From Thereva unica (lineage: Eukaryota; Arthropoda; Insecta; Diptera; Therevidae), in contig OX465282.1 in the NCBI GenBank assembly GCA_949987705.1, forward strand, positions 86,664,070-86,728,069: a stretch of 64,000 nt of DNA, given 5' to 3'. This document shows, in pieces, positions 1 to 13,500 of this stretch. Position 1 is the first letter of the stretch. Each line of letters begins with the position of its first letter. Below the pieces are notes generated by a model, which was not told where the DNA came from, did not search any database, and worked only from the letters and a program-made list of their open reading frames with translations. The translations under genes and the position numbers were made by a program.

Positions 1-1109
1 AAAAATTGAAAAATTGAAATTTCGAGAAACCGCCCACGGCGTTACCTGCGCAAAGCGATTATCTAACGATATCTATTTGATTTTTTCATGTCAGATGATC
101 CAGCACCGAGTTATGAGGGGCACCGCAATTCAACTTTTTTCCGAGACGCTCCACAAAAACTGCTGCCATTGCCGTATTTTTCAATATTTCTTCATAAAAA
201 TTTTACAGAATATTCTTCGAATATCATACTAGAATGTACCATTGTCGTTAATAAATAAATGTTAATTGCTTCATACAAAAAGAAATCACAAAAAAGTGCC
301 CTTTTTACACGAATTAACCCTAGTCCCCCCTTAATAAATAACAAAGTTAATTCTGCTAATAGCAATAATTTCAAACATATATTCGATAGGTCCCAAAATC
401 AAACTTCAAATCTGGCGCAAATAAAAATTGAAATTTATGGAAAAACACACAATAAGAGCAAAAAATGCGTTAAATAACGATGCAAAAGGCCAAACAAGAA
501 AAAAAGAACTGTGGGCTAGGTTAGTTAATGATTGAAATAGTAATGGCCCACTTACAAAAAATTAAAAATCGTGGAAAAAGTAAGTCAAACTTACCCTTTA
601 CAATTAATATTTTTCTACATCGAAAATATTGTAATAGCTTCGGGCGGATTTTAAATATAAATCTATAAAGAAGCACAACACAAAACAATATGTAATTTTA
701 AAAAAAGCAATACAATAATGCCTAAAACAGAATGAATACAGAAACTTCGACTTTGACTTCACCGTTGCTGTAAAGTCGACTTTGCCGCACAGCGCTAACA
801 CATTCATTTTAGTAACTTCAAAGTCGATAATTTGACAGATAGTATTTACAATTGCAATCACCATTTAATAACATACCAAAAATTATAAATTTTGAATAAA
901 TGGACCAATTTATTTTTATTGTATGTGGCCTTTAGTGTGCGAAAATTATATTTTTTGTACAATATACTCAATCAATTTAAATTTTCTAATTTGACTACAG
1001 TGACAAAATTGAAATGTTGTTGTGTTTAAGAAAGAAAAAAGGTGTTATTTTATTGACATTTTTGTCAATATTTTTTTATTTCATTAGATGGAAGATACTT
1101 GTTGTAGAG
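1..1109. other. A+T-rich non-coding stretch
   Basis: No domain, transposon end or convincing exon was recognised here. The short open frames are of low complexity and lack splice context. A small cluster around 740-835 repeats an AAAGTCGA-like motif, but no terminal repeats were found around it. Confidence 0.5.
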
Positions 1110-2270
1110 TGACCACTTCGAATAAAGGTGATAATAATTTGGAATGGAACTGAATGGCGATATTTACCATGTCGACAAAAAAAATTATCTACAATAAATT
1201 GGAAATGTGAAAAAAGAAAAGCTTTTAAATGTACAGCGAGACTGGTAACAAGTGGAGAAAGTTATTACGTTAAAAAACAGCCATCTTCACACAACCATGA
1301 CCCTTTGGCTTCAAACATATTTATAAAGCCAACGCCCATTTAAAGAAAAAATCATTTGAAACGGATCAAAAAACTTTCCCAGGTGATTTCGTCTACTGTT
1401 TTACAATGCGAAAGACCTAGCCGTAAATACCTGCCAACAACATCTGCACAAGCGCGAAAAATTCATAGAACAAAAAGGAAACGTTGTTTAAATGAACCTA
1501 ATAATATTGGTGACATTATTATACCTGATTATTTAAAAATTGTAGAAGGCGAACAATTCTTAATTGCTCATGAACAATTTGGCAATGATTGCATTATTTT
1601 ATTAGGAACTCTACGGAACCTAAAGTATTGGTCAAAATTTTCTATTTGGCTTGTTGATGGCACATTCCAAGTTGTACCAAACATCTTTAGGCAATAATAG
1701 AATGGTTAGAGCAAAAAATAATGATGATATTGTCCCTCTTGTATATTGCCGCCTTACGACAAAAAAAAATTTAAAGTCCTATGAAGAAATGTTGTTCCTA
1801 TTGCTTAAATTTGCATGTGAGAAAGGGGTAAATTTAAATCCCAAATATGTATTATCAGATTTCGAAAAGGCAAGTAACAGGCTCTCAAAAAATTTTTTCC
1901 TTCAAAAGCTTTTCTTTTTCAATTTGGGCAAATACAAGAAAAAATAAATAGACGGTATGTCAATGATGAAGAATTCTCCCTGCAAATAAGAAAATTAAAA
2001 GCATTAGCGTACCTTCCTCCTGAAGACATTCCAAGATATAATTATTTTTTAAAAATTGGTCGATTTATGAAAAATAATTATATGCGTATGAACCACTGTT
2101 CACTCCAGAATTTTGGTCAGTTTTTGAAAATATCACATATAACTTGCCTCGAACGCAAAATAATGTATAAGGTTGGCACAGGAGGTTGCGATCTTTAGTT
2201 GGAAGGCCATACAAAAGTAAGAAGAGAGTATTATTATAAGGAATGAGGGGGGCAACCCATATGGTGAACA
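1110..2270 (+). pseudogene. FLYWCH/MULE-type transposase relic
   Basis: This is a decayed transposase-derived gene. A FLYWCH-type zinc finger lies at about 1110-1310: a WKCEKR block, then a CTARLVT block, then an HNHD motif supply the Cys and His ligands. After a stop, a second frame (1356-1697) contains WLVDGTF, the first-Asp block of MULE-type transposases. The reading frame then shifts, and 1690-1890 carries PLVY...YVLSDFEKA, the second-Asp block. The third catalytic residue and the C-terminal half are not recognisable; at least two frameshifts and several stops are present. FLYWCH plus MULE transposase is a common insect gene/transposon family. It is probably dead. Terminal inverted repeats were not found, so the element's limits are unknown. 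Confidence 0.7.
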
Positions 2271-2402
2271 CTGCGGCCAAGAAGAGAGTTCCTCATGAGA
2301 GAAAAAAGAATTAAACGTCGTCCATTACACAAAATTTCCTAATGAGTATATCACAATTGACAAACCAGGAGATACTCGATAGACATCGATATTCAATTTA
2401 AT

Positions 2403-3520
2403 CAGGGTTGGGTTGAATTTTATCAGCTGATTTAAATCAGCATTTTAATCATGATTTAAATCACACGATTTTTTCAAATAAAAATCATGATTAAATCAAA
2501 AATTGTGCTTTTCAATTCTTTTTTAATTGGAGCCATAAAACAAAACATAATATATGGAAAATTCTAAAAAATCAAAACCCGAATTCCAGAATGCAAATGC
2601 GATGCTTATAAATAGAAAAAGTCTTACATCCCTTCTTTCTCTATTCCCAACCAATTTCTTATATGAAGAGTCTAAAAATTCAAAAGTGCATACTTTCCAC
2701 TGAAGCAGCTGCGCACAGGAACTCTTCGAATGTATTTTGTAAATGTTCCCATTGCTCTACAGCATCTAGATAGTGGCACCTTTTCTCTACAGAGTGGCAA
2801 GAGCAACAATAACCCGTCCATCGTTCGATACGGAGGACAAGCAGCTTTGGAAGTGGATAGAATTTAGTTGGGGGACTGCTTTGGTAAAGCCACTGTCGAG
2901 TTTGGAAAGAAAAAGACAATTGCAAAAGATGAACATAATAAGAGCTTTGCGATACCGGAACACATACCCACCCACAGGCGCCAATGAATATTTCTTTTTT
3001 AAAAAGCTTTTTTATAATGCTCCCAGAGCGCTTTTGAGGAGCATAAAAACGTATGCTCCCCTGCAATGACATGCAATGTTAAAAACTATATGGAACTGGA
3101 ATGGAACGGGAGCGCTGTAAGCTCCTTTTGGAGTGCTCAAAGATGGCTATTGGAGCACTCTATTTCCCGCTGGGATGCTAATGTGACATTTTATGGTCAC
3201 GAAGATAATTGCCGTTTTCTATAAAATTTATGAAAACTTCAGTAAAGCTCCCTTGAGAGTGCTCCAAATAAGCTCCCCTGCGCATCGCTCCCAATTTTTC
3301 CAACTGGGGTGTATTAACCAAATGCCTGGCATTCTGAATTCTGAGTATGAAGCAATGAATTGCTCTATATATTTTAGACCAATATCAAAACAATTTTCAA
3401 TGACTTAAAAAAGCACAGTATTGAGTATTTTAATTAAAATCCAAAAAAATATGATTTTTTTTGAAAAAATCAATGAATTTTGATTTTTTTATAAATAAAA
3501 TCAAATTTTGCCCAACCCTG
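2403..3520. mobile_element. non-autonomous hAT-like element
   Basis: The left end reads CAGGGTTGGG and the right end CCCAACCCTG, continuing inward as A/T-rich inverted repeats (GATTTTAT-type). The 8 bp before and after the element are both AATTTAAT (2395-2402 and 3521-3528), the duplication length of hAT transposons. No transposase frame remains. The interior holds a piece of a second repeat family (2800-3308), so the element probably acquired a nested insertion. Confidence 0.85.
2800..3308. repeat. repeat family B, rearranged copy 1
   Basis: Bases 2868-3175 resemble 3715-4351 on the same strand, including a GCTCCCCT...ACATGCAATGTTAAAA block and the end TTTCCCGCTGG. Bases 3178-3308, in contrast, match 3546-3700 in the opposite orientation. 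The two halves of the family are therefore head to head here, implying inversion or two independent insertions inside the hAT-like element. Confidence 0.6.
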
Positions 3521-3545
3521 AATTTAATACTGCACTTCATCTGCA

Positions 3546-4351
3546 CCCAGTGGGAAATATTGGGAGCGCTGCTCAGGATAGCTAATTTTAAGCGTTTCCA
3601 GAACTCCCCAAGGGAGCATGACTGAAGTTTGCAAAAATTTTATATGACGAAGAAAGCATTCAATTATCTTGGTGACTATAAAGGGTGACATTAGCCTACT
3701 GAATTGACAGTATATTTAGTTGGGGATCGCTATCATAAATCCACACTCACATTCAGTTGCAGTAGAGAGGGTGGGAGGGTCACATCGGTCGCTCGCGACG
3801 AAGGAAGGTGATTGAAGAGCCGCGCACAAGTATGGCTTTTCATACAAAAACTAATTATAACTATTAAGAACTTATGACTATATAGCCTAAGCTTTTTAAC
3901 CCCTACCCGACTCTCTACACCCCTCCCCCTTAGTCAACATAGAACTATTACCGAAGAATTTAAATCATATAACTCAATAGAAACCTGGTAAATAAATTTC
4001 CGATTATTTTTTGACATGTTAAAGATTATCGGTTCACGTGCTCCCCACCCACAATGAATATGCCGCCCTGTTCGCTTTTGGAAAGGAAAAGACAATTACA
4101 AAAATAAAAGTTATTTCGACACTGGAGCTTATTCACATATCCACAGGCCTCAATGAATATTCTTTATTAAAAAGCTTTTTGTGGTGTTTGCTGAAACGCT
4201 TTTCAAGGAGCAGGAGCATTAAAAGGAATGCTCCCCTAAGATAACATGCAATGTTAAAAAGTATATATAACTGGTATGGGAACGAGAGCGCTGCAAGCCT
4301 TTTAAGGAGTGCTCTAAGATGGCTATTGCAACACCCCATTTCCCGCTGGAT
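3546..4351. mobile_element. repeat family B, copy 2 (MITE-like)
   Basis: The left end begins CCAGTGGGAAAT; the right end, read on the other strand, begins CCAGCGGGAAAT, giving a short imperfect terminal inverted repeat about 806 bp apart. No coding capacity is evident and no clear target duplication was found, so the superfamily is not assigned. Confidence 0.5.
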
Positions 4352-4663
4352 AGCAAAGTAATATACTAGCAAATTATATAGCAATAGTGTCCGGAAATCT
4401 TGAGGAAAATCAGAAATTTGAAATTATTAAAAAATTTATATACACGAATGTCAATTGATCCATAAATGTTTGAGGACTTGTATCAAAGTTCAGTTACTTT
4501 GGGGTTTTTCTGAGAAACAGACAGGGCAGTGGTGTGTGTACAAGCTATTTATAATCGGGAATATCAGGCTTTTATGAGATATACTTTTATGTCTGGTGCG
4601 TGTATTTTGAATATAGATAAAAGTGAGTTGTGTACGTTGCACTTGTAATACGCACACTTGATA

Positions 4664-5605
4664 CAGGGTGACCCTGATGATGATAACAAAGTTTAATCGG
4701 TCCTAACGCTTAAAGTTTTTTATTATTGGTATTTCGCTTTAACACAGAGGCATTGGCAGTTAAAATGCTATATGTATGATGTATTGTAAAATTTGGTAAC
4801 GGTTTTTTTATTGTTTTTATAGACGTCTACACAAAGAGAGAAAATTTGAAGTTACATGAATCGAGAGAGCGCAACTCCGACATCGCACGACCATCAAAGA
4901 AATTGAGATTCATGGCCATACCGGACGTCATTCAGGAAGCGGAAGAAAACGAACCATAACACGCCAAGGGTCAGTCAGATCATCAAGAACTGACTCCAGC
5001 GAAATCCTCGAGTTTCGAGGAGGAAAATTGCCCGCGAGATCGGTGTTTCACAAGGATCGACTCGCCGAATAGCCAAAAAACACTTTAAGGTCAAGCCTTA
5101 GAAATTTTAAAAAGTTCAACTGTGACGGATGTTAACAAGCGCGTGCGACTACAGAGATGTTGCCAGCTCCTTCGTCGCGCCGCTCATCTGCCGTGGAATC
5201 GGATTTTGTTCATAGATTGATGCGAAGCTTATTTTCCGGATTTCATCACATCCGCGGAATCGCCTCCCTACACGCCGGATCTCAATCCAATGGATTACAG
5301 CACGTGGTCAATTTCGAAGGTTAAAGCCTATGCGAAACCCCATAAAAGTTTGGGGCGTTAAAGCACTCATTGCGCCTTGAGTAGGATCGGATATCGGAGG
5401 AAGGGCGTCGGGGGTTGTCTTTAAATTTTCGAAACCCTTTGAGGTTGTGCGTAGGTAGGAGCACAAGGCGGCGATTTTGAAGATTATTAATTATTTTTGT
5501 TAGCATTAATGCTATTTATTATTATTTATAGTGAACAATTGTTTCTTTCGCTTAATATAGTTCTTACGACAAAATTTCTTGTTATCTTTTTTTTGGGTTA
5601 CCCTG
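4664..5605 (+). mobile_element. mariner-like element, degraded
   Basis: Ends are CAGGGTGACCC and GGGTTACCCTG with TA on both outer sides (4662-4663 and 5606-5607), as expected for Tc1/mariner. The inverted repeats share GATAACAA further in. Plus-strand translation gives a helix-turn-helix piece (IGVSQGSTRRIAK, about 5040-5080) and the PPYTPDLNPMDYSTW block typical of the mariner catalytic domain (about 5260-5310), followed by AKPHKSL. Stops and frameshifts are frequent, and the region between these blocks is shortened, so the upstream catalytic Asp residues are lost. The element is about 0.94 kb against roughly 1.3 kb for intact mariners. Confidence 0.85.
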
Positions 5606-7426
5606 TAAATTGACTTCTGACAAAAAAGCTAATATTGATTGGTTTTACAGAACCGTATAGCAGAAGAACAAATATTCCACGGGAACTTGGTTTATGGAGA
5701 AAAGAGTGAGGGACGATGAGGAGAACGGACACAGCAAGTTTTTGGTCGAACATTTGCACAGCTGCAGCGCGTTTTTTTTACCATATTCCCTTTTGCAAGG
5801 ATAACAAACAAAAGAAATTTATAGAAATTTTAATGTTAAATAAAAACTAACTGGTTTAAGATTAATCTATTAATAATAAATTTCATAATACATTAGCGAA
5901 ATTTATGTGGCTGGCCGGAAAATTAATAAATGAATACGAGTAAAAACAAATCGGGTAAGGAACGAACAACGATTCTGATATAGATAGAGCGTATAAATTT
6001 CCAAGATGCAGAAAATGCAGTCATTATGAAGAAATTTATAAAAACATCCGATATAGTTTAGAGAATTTGACAACCGTTTTCAAATAATTCAACTAACTGA
6101 ACAATATAGTTAAGTCTTAATTATCAAAATAAAAATCGTTTGTTACATCCCTCCTGGCAATATCCTACTCGCACAAATATAAAAATCAGCATTTCAGTTT
6201 GTCTAAGCCTTGAGATAAGAGTAAAGAACGATTTCTTGATTTCTTTTCAATAATTTGTATTATTAATAGGGTTTATAAGATTATGTTATATTTGTTTTTT
6301 CAAACATAAGTACTGGGTTTGTGTTTCGTTTCCCAAAATAAATTGATAAAGTATAAGTGCCACTTTGACCAAAGACATGGCAAACCGGTAGTACAAAGCG
6401 TGACTTTCTCGACCTTAGAACTGCAACATAAAAAAAATAAAAATTAGGTTGAAAACTATCAAGAACCAATCTCTTCTTTTTAACATAATTTTTTTGCCAT
6501 TTTATTTTGATGAGCATATTCTCGGGCTTTCTTTTTATTTTTACACAGTTTAGTTTAGCTAGACATATCCTTGCATTTTGATTATTTCTTTTTATTGTTC
6601 GAGCTTTTTTCGAGGACCGCAAGAATCAAGCCTTAGTAAACTCGAAATAGTTATGCACTATAAGAGTTGAAAATTCTTAAAAACAAATCTAGCAAAATAC
6701 ACACACATTCTTCTTTTATTTATTGCATTCGATTTGAGTATGTTAGATAAGCAAAATTTAAAAAACATTTTACTCAAAAGAATCTCAGTGAAAAAGAGCT
6801 AATAGCATTTTGTTAGCGTTTTAACAGGAAGAAGTTCATATCATTATCCTTCGACAAAAAAAGAAAATAAATGTAAGAAAAGACATTTCGTGAACTACTT
6901 AGAAAAACATATTCAAATGAATTAGAAAAATAAACCTAATTCTTTAAGAAGATAGAGCTATAACAATCTGAGAATCTGAGTTTCTGCAAATAAATTCATT
7001 TAACATTTTTCTGAAGTCTTAGAAGAATCTCATAAAAAAAAAATTCAAGTCATTATTGAAGTAACATCCAAAAACAATAAGAAAAAATTGTACATACCGA
7101 AATTATTTTGCCCAATACTATTGCGTATGTTTTAAGCTGGATTTTATATAGCATCTGGCTCTTACCATAATGTATACCACTTTTTTTCATAATATTCTTG
7201 ATGAAATTATATTGTTTTTTTTTTTTAAATTTTGCAACAGATTTTGATTATAAATAATGCAAATAAAATTATTATTTCAAACTTCTGATTTCGTATTATA
7301 TACGCATACACATAAGCGCTTGGTTTATTTTTCTTGCATTATTTTTTTATATGCATGTATATACATGTTTGTATATAAAATTACTTTAATCAGTCTATTG
7401 TGATAAATTTTTTCCTCCATTTCGAT
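5606..7426. other. intergenic, A+T-rich
   Basis: This lies beyond the probable 3' end of the phosphatase gene. It is rich in A and T runs. No transposon ends, RNA gene or convincing exon was recognised. The 113-codon minus-strand frame at 6281-6622 is basic and low in complexity and has no recognisable domain. Confidence 0.5.
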
Positions 7427-7432
7427 TTTATT
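7427..7432 (-). promoter_or_regulatory. candidate polyadenylation signal of the phosphatase gene
   Basis: On the minus strand AATAAA lies about 95 bases after the stop codon at 7525, following a run of A. It is the first canonical hexamer found downstream. Confidence 0.45.
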
Positions 7433-7524
7433 GGCTATATATCTATTAAAAATCTATGATGAGAAATTCTAGCAACCGTATTATTTTTTTTTTTTTTTTG
7501 TAAATAAAGAAACAATAAGACGAT

Positions 7525-10500
7525 TTAGCCGAATTTCGAATATGCATATACACAAATAACACCCACAATAAAACCAGCAGCTATGAATATTAGTGACCTG
7601 CGTTTTTTCGGTGATTTCCTAGATTCGTCCTCAAGCTCTCGTTGTCTACGTTTAATTTCGTTAACTTTCTTTTCTATATTGGATTGGCGTTCGATGCGTT
7701 TTCTTCGTCTTATTTCAGGACTTTCATAGCTAAAAAAAGAGAAATGTTGCATTTATATATCAACAGCTTATTTATTTATATATGTTTCTCAATGGATATT
7801 TACCCTTCATTACTGGCAATATTATTTGATAATTCCACGCCATTTTGTGCTGGTTTTGTATTTTGTTCGGAGCAGTCATTTAATTTTTCAATATCATCCG
7901 TTGATTTTTTTGTTTTAGCATCACCCAATTGTTCTAAGCAGCTATCATCATCATCATCAGCATCGATATCACTGATATCATCTTCATCGCTTTCAGATTC
8001 GGCAACCTTTTCCAATGAATTGCCTTTTGGAACTGGTGGGAGAGGGCGATTAACATTACTATTCTCAAAATCTAGATTTCTTTCATTGTTGATAAAATTC
8101 TTAATTGCATTTGTGTCATTTATATTTGTTATAAAATCTTCATGTAAACTTTCACTATTTGGAATTGTTGGTAAAGGTTTGTTTACAGTCGAAGAAGGTT
8201 GGAGGGAATGTGTTCTAGGTGGCAATGGTGGAGGAACTTCTTCCATTTGCTCATCTTTCGGTATAATTGGTACTTCTTCATAATCTGTAAAGCTCTATTA
8301 AAAAACGAATAGATAAAATATGAGAATACATAGGTAGTTATTACAAAAATAACACTAACCGAGTCCTTTAATAATTTTATTCCTTGTATAATTGCCTGAT
8401 AAGAAAAATACAATTGGTCGGGGGTTTGTATAAGACCCATTCTATATCTTCGAAGTTCATATAAAACTTCCTGAACAGAAACCTTATTTTCCCCTTCCTT
8501 ATCAATCTAAATAATAATTAAGTGATTGATATAATATTTAAAGAATCATGACATAAGTTTTCGTCTTACCAACACCAAACTGCAATCCACTAAACAAAAT
8601 GTACCCGATCTTCCAATACCAGCGCTACAATGAACCACGGCCGGGCCCACTTCATGATCTAAGGCTCCCGAATCTCGAACTTGCTTAAGAAATTGTAAAA
8701 ATGCAACGGGAGAACTTGGAATACCAAAATCAGGCCATGTTGTATAATGAAATTGTATAACTTCTCGGCTCTTTTTAGATTCTGCATCCGTTAGCCTTCA
8801 AAAATATTAAAATATGTTAATCTTAGTTTACTTCTTAAATTTTTTAAACTTTATACGAACTTAAATATTCTCTTTGAGAAATTTGTGTATTCCTCGCATT
8901 TTAAATATTCTACACTTAATCCAACATCAGTTAGGTTTAGGATATGTTCTTCACCTATTTTATCTGGCCAATACATGTGACATTTTATTTGATTTTTTTC
9001 CAATATTTTGTTTAGCATTAATATTGCTTTTGTATTTTGCTCCCATATCATTAGCCAGAAATGCCCAACTGTTTCTCTAAGTGGGCCTTGTGTAAGAATG
9101 TATTTGCGATCTGCTCTTTCTAGCTGTTATTGCCATAAAAATTAATATTAAAATAAGCGCCAAAAACTATTTAATATTACTTACCTTGACCAAGTTGGCA
9201 TTTATGTAATTTGTTTTACCTCGATTCAAAATTATTCGAGAATGATCGTATGGGTTGACATCCCGATATCTGTTTAGGGAACGATTTTGATTTTTGCCAG
9301 ATTCACTTACCGAGAAGGCCTTATCTTTGGCCTCACGATCACACTTTTCCCGAATTTCCTAAAATAATATAAAATTGTTGATCTTGTTAGAAATTTTGAT
9401 ATATACAGTGAGGGACAAAAGTTTTTACACAACCACTTAATAATATCTGTACTGCGTTTCCATGCAGAGTTTACCCTGAGTTAGATTTAGCGCTCATGGA
9501 AACAGTTGTTGAGTAAAGTTTCGTTAAATCCAAATAAACTCAACGAAGCCAGCCCGGTTCAGCCGGATTTTGCATATGAATGTGTTTCAGTATCCTTTAC
9601 TGCACATATACTAAGGGCGACATAATGTAAAATGATTTATCTGTCAGTTCAACCCAGATGTGCCATGGAAACGCCATTGAGTTATCTTGAGAGAAAAAAC
9701 TTTCTGTTTACTTAACGAAAGCTCTACCCTGGCTCATGGAAAAACAGTAAATTACCGAGTTTTCATGGGAGTCGAGTTGAGTTGTGGTTGAATTGGAATG
9801 ACACTTCAACTCAATACCTTAACTCTATACGTTTCCATTGCTGCCTTCTATCTTCCTCCATATTTTATTATCAATAAATTTTATTATATATTAAATGAAA
9901 AGTTTTCTCGGACGTCTATGCGAGGAGCGATATTTCCAGCGTGCCATTTTTAATTGTGTGCGGCGGTGTTCGTTGAGTTGAGCAGAATTGAAAATCTTTA
10001 ACGAAAACTCTGACCTGTTTCTGTTTCCATGGGCCTGTTTAGACGGTTCGCTTCCAGGAGCGTTCCTCACGAACTTTGTGGATGAAAGGAGAAGTGGGGT
10101 GGCACCTCTCATCATCCCCACTTCCCCCTTCATCTTCAACTCTAGTTGAACTCTCATGGAAACTCAATACATGAGCTGAGGTTGAGTAAACCGAAAGCTG
10201 CACATTATGTAGAGTGACAAGTTTTCAATGTAAAATTCAATGTAGATTCCGTAAATGCAAATTCAAGAGTTGTGGAAGAAATAAAAATAGCATAGAAACG
10301 CTTTGAAAAATAAATGGAAAACATTGAAGGGGTTTTGGGGGTTCATAAAATTTCCTTTTATTATAATATAATAATTATTTGAAATTTATTTTAAGGACAA
10401 TAAATTAATTTGAGATTATGTTTTACTCGTGTTTACTTCTGATATCAAAAATCGCGTTCCATTGGCCAGGTACTCCGGAGTTCTCGGGCGTAGAAAATAT

Positions 10501-13500
10501 CGTCCAATGGAACGCAGCTAATATGACATGCTGTACCGTAAAAAAACTAGACGCATTTAAGTTACTGCATTTTGGCAGATAGCCCTAAATAAAAATGCAA
10601 AAAGACAAAGGAAAAATGGATTGCGTAAATGCAAATATAAGCGATTTTGTTATGTTGTGGAAGAAATATAAATAGCTTAGAAGTGCTCTGGAAAGTAAAA
10701 ATATAAAATTTAACCGGAAAATTGTTTGGGGACTGATGCCGCTTGTACCCTTCTTACTACGCCGTACATAATGGTACGTCAGATTAAGTTCCAGGTTGCT
10801 AATGTACCACCGCACACTCACCGGCTAAAGTGCATGGAAAACTGACAAAAATCTTTGTCTGTGAATATTTTTTGTCAATCCGGACCTGAAGATCTGAATT
10901 TCTTTCGGTCTGAAGTATTCTTTGAGGCCATGAGTAAAAAAAGAGCAAGCACCCAAAATTTATTTCTGGGTTGATCCCTGCTACGCTAAACTGTCGTCTT
11001 TGCCTGTGTTTATGTGGGGAATCATGAGGTCACTTACAGTCCATGGCATGTCAGGCAGATGCCTCGAATCCTCATCCATAAAATGCCACTGCCTGCCGGC
11101 GGCCAGTAAGTGAATGGAGCCTTTAGAAATCACCCTCTGTATTACCAATTCATCATGTCATCATGTTCATCACGTCAAAGTACAGTCTAGTAGTAAAAGG
11201 TTAAAAAAGTCTGCTTAAGGATATAGCTATTGAATATTGTGTTTATTTTTTTTTGTGAAAGATTAGCGCTAAAAGATAATGCTACTTTGTACTGTCGGTG
11301 ATTATATCAATGGCTTCTCACACCCCTTCCGGGAGCGAAACATTTATTTAACAAAACATTTTTCATACAAAAACTAACACACATATAAAAAAGCCGACTT
11401 CATAAAAAACCAATCCCGCGATGCACAAAGAAGGATGAAATAATTGTTTGTAATTCTTAACAACATCAATCCAATCTAGAAAGAAGAATCACTTTTGAAG
11501 ACATTGCCAGGAAGTAGTTGACTTTCATTGCACTAACTGTTGCTTCGAAAAATATTTTCATTTCTTTCTTAGGCTTACGCACTTAATATATCGCCCCGAA
11601 AACAGGAGTTAGCACCGTGTCGGAAGTAAGCATTCAACTTCTGCGTCTTGCGTGGCAATTACCGTGAGATGACTAAAAATGTAAATAAAACTTTTCAGAA
11701 AGCCGGTTAAATGGCTTGTTAATTCAAAATTCTCGTGCAGACTGCATGAGTATACGAAATTTCTCACATAAGTAGTTATGTCCATAAATTTATGAAGTGT
11801 TATATGAAAAAAACCATTAATAAGAGCCAATTCAGGTCAATTCTAAACTACGCTGGAATTTTCATACATAGTAGCATACATTGTAATTTCGAAATTACTC
11901 TCCGTTACGGCAGAATTTAAGCTAGCAATGTAAGAATATTGCAGCGGAATAAATCCTGCGTAGTTTAGATTTGGCCTGATTATTTTGTTTAACTGACTCA
12001 GTAATTTGTTTGACATACAATATAATTAGCCGCGAGGGAAATCCCCGTACACTCCATGTACGTAGGGAATCCCCTGACGGTAGGCGTAGGGTAATTTGAC
12101 ATTTATTGGGTTTCCATGAGCCGGGCTTGAGTATTCGTTGAGTTTACAAAAGGCCTTTTTCCTCAAGTTAACTCGATGCTGTTTCCATAACGATTCTGGA
12201 TCGAAGTGACAGATAAGTAATTTTACGTCGGGACTCCGTTGATATATGTGTAGTAAACGCACTTAAACAAACAAATATGCGGCTTAACCCGACGTGTTTC
12301 GTAGAGTTTTCTTGGATTTACCGAAACTTAACTCAACTCAGTTTCCATGTAACGAGTTTCTATTGTTTTTAGTTGTTTGCATAAACTCTGTTCAACCTAC
12401 CCATTTTCGTTGAGTTAAAAAGAGTTGAATCTGATTTAACCCAGGGTAAACTCTGCATGGAAACTCAGTAATTGATCACGTTCGGGTACACGCCCTTAAA
12501 TATACTTTGATGATTTTGTGTTATTAATCTATTGCTTAATAGGTATATATCTTCAATTAACGAATGTAAATATTTTATGGAGTCCACTGATGTGCAGTTC
12601 CAAATAATCAAGCGCACAACCAGTTTGAATGACAGAATGAAACTTTTGTCCACACACGAGCTCTGATTTAGGATCAATCGGTGTTCTGTGCCCAGACAGT
12701 TTTTAGTCACGAAGTTTTTTTCAAAATGTCAAGTAGCTGAGATGAAATAGAGTCACGCAAGCACGCAAGCCTCAAACTAGTTTCAAATCGGTCTCATCTC
12801 TGTCGACCAGCGTATGGATTCCCACTTCCGTACACGGGCAAGATCACGAAACAGTTGCGGGTGCAGCTGGCATTGCAAATCAGTCGACTCGTGTTCGGAG
12901 GGTCTAACTCTATATTTATTAATACTTTGAAATATTGTTAGTATTTCAGGTAACAGTAACAGGTGATCTACTGCCCAAATCTCGCGGATCCTGTATGTCC
13001 AGCCCGCATTACTGATCCCGCAAAAAAGTTGCGGGATCCCGCATTTGCGGTTGGATTCCCTAGTCAGTACAAGAATTTCAGCAAGGGATAAAAAGATACT
13101 TCCAATGCTAGCACTTGGTTCTGGTGGTTGGAGGACGAGTTTAGTTTGAAATTTAGATTTAGTGATTAGCTTAGGGCTTAAATAGGATCTAGTTCTAGAT
13201 TTTACCTAGTAATACATTTAGATTTAAGTAAGCTTAGGGTAAGGGTGCGGCTTTCCTAGAAGTTTTGTTGATGGAAGCCCGTCGCCTGGGCGGGGGTCAC
13301 CCGAGAAGATTTTATCTCCGCTCCCCCGCGCCCAGATAGTGTTAGGAGTAAGATTAAGTAGATTAAGATAGTTTTAAGATTCTTTTTATATAAAATCAAA
13401 ATAGTATATAGTATCTAATTTTTCTTAGAGTGTACACTATTATAACGATCTTTTTTTTCTATAAATGTAAATTAAAAATCAGATAAAGCTATGAGCTAAA

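Larger units (their letters stand above)
9452..12468. mobile_element. inverted-repeat element(s) with CATGGAAA subterminal motifs
   Basis: The left end CTGCGTTTCCATGCAGAG and the right end, read on the other strand, CTGAGTTTCCATGCAGAG agree over nearly 40 bp and are flanked by TA. The 8-mer CATGGAAA or its complement recurs at least nine times, in two clusters (9452-10168 and 12107-12468). The picture fits either one 3.0-kb Tc1/mariner-like non-autonomous element or two shorter related MITEs near 9452-10168 and 12107-12468. No transposase was seen. Confidence 0.6.

Noticed and set aside
6281..6622. 113-codon minus-strand frame downstream of the phosphatase
   Set aside because: Low complexity, lysine-rich, no domain, no splice context.
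7642..8283. 213-codon plus-strand open frame
   Set aside because: Antisense shadow of the phosphatase exons; the minus-strand exons carry the conserved motifs and splice sites.
9409..9451. Tc1-type terminal repeat (CAGTGAGGGACAAAAGTTTTT)
   Set aside because: Only one end is visible; a similar GGACAAAAGTTTCAT text near 12640 is too diverged and lacks a flanking TA, so no element is called.
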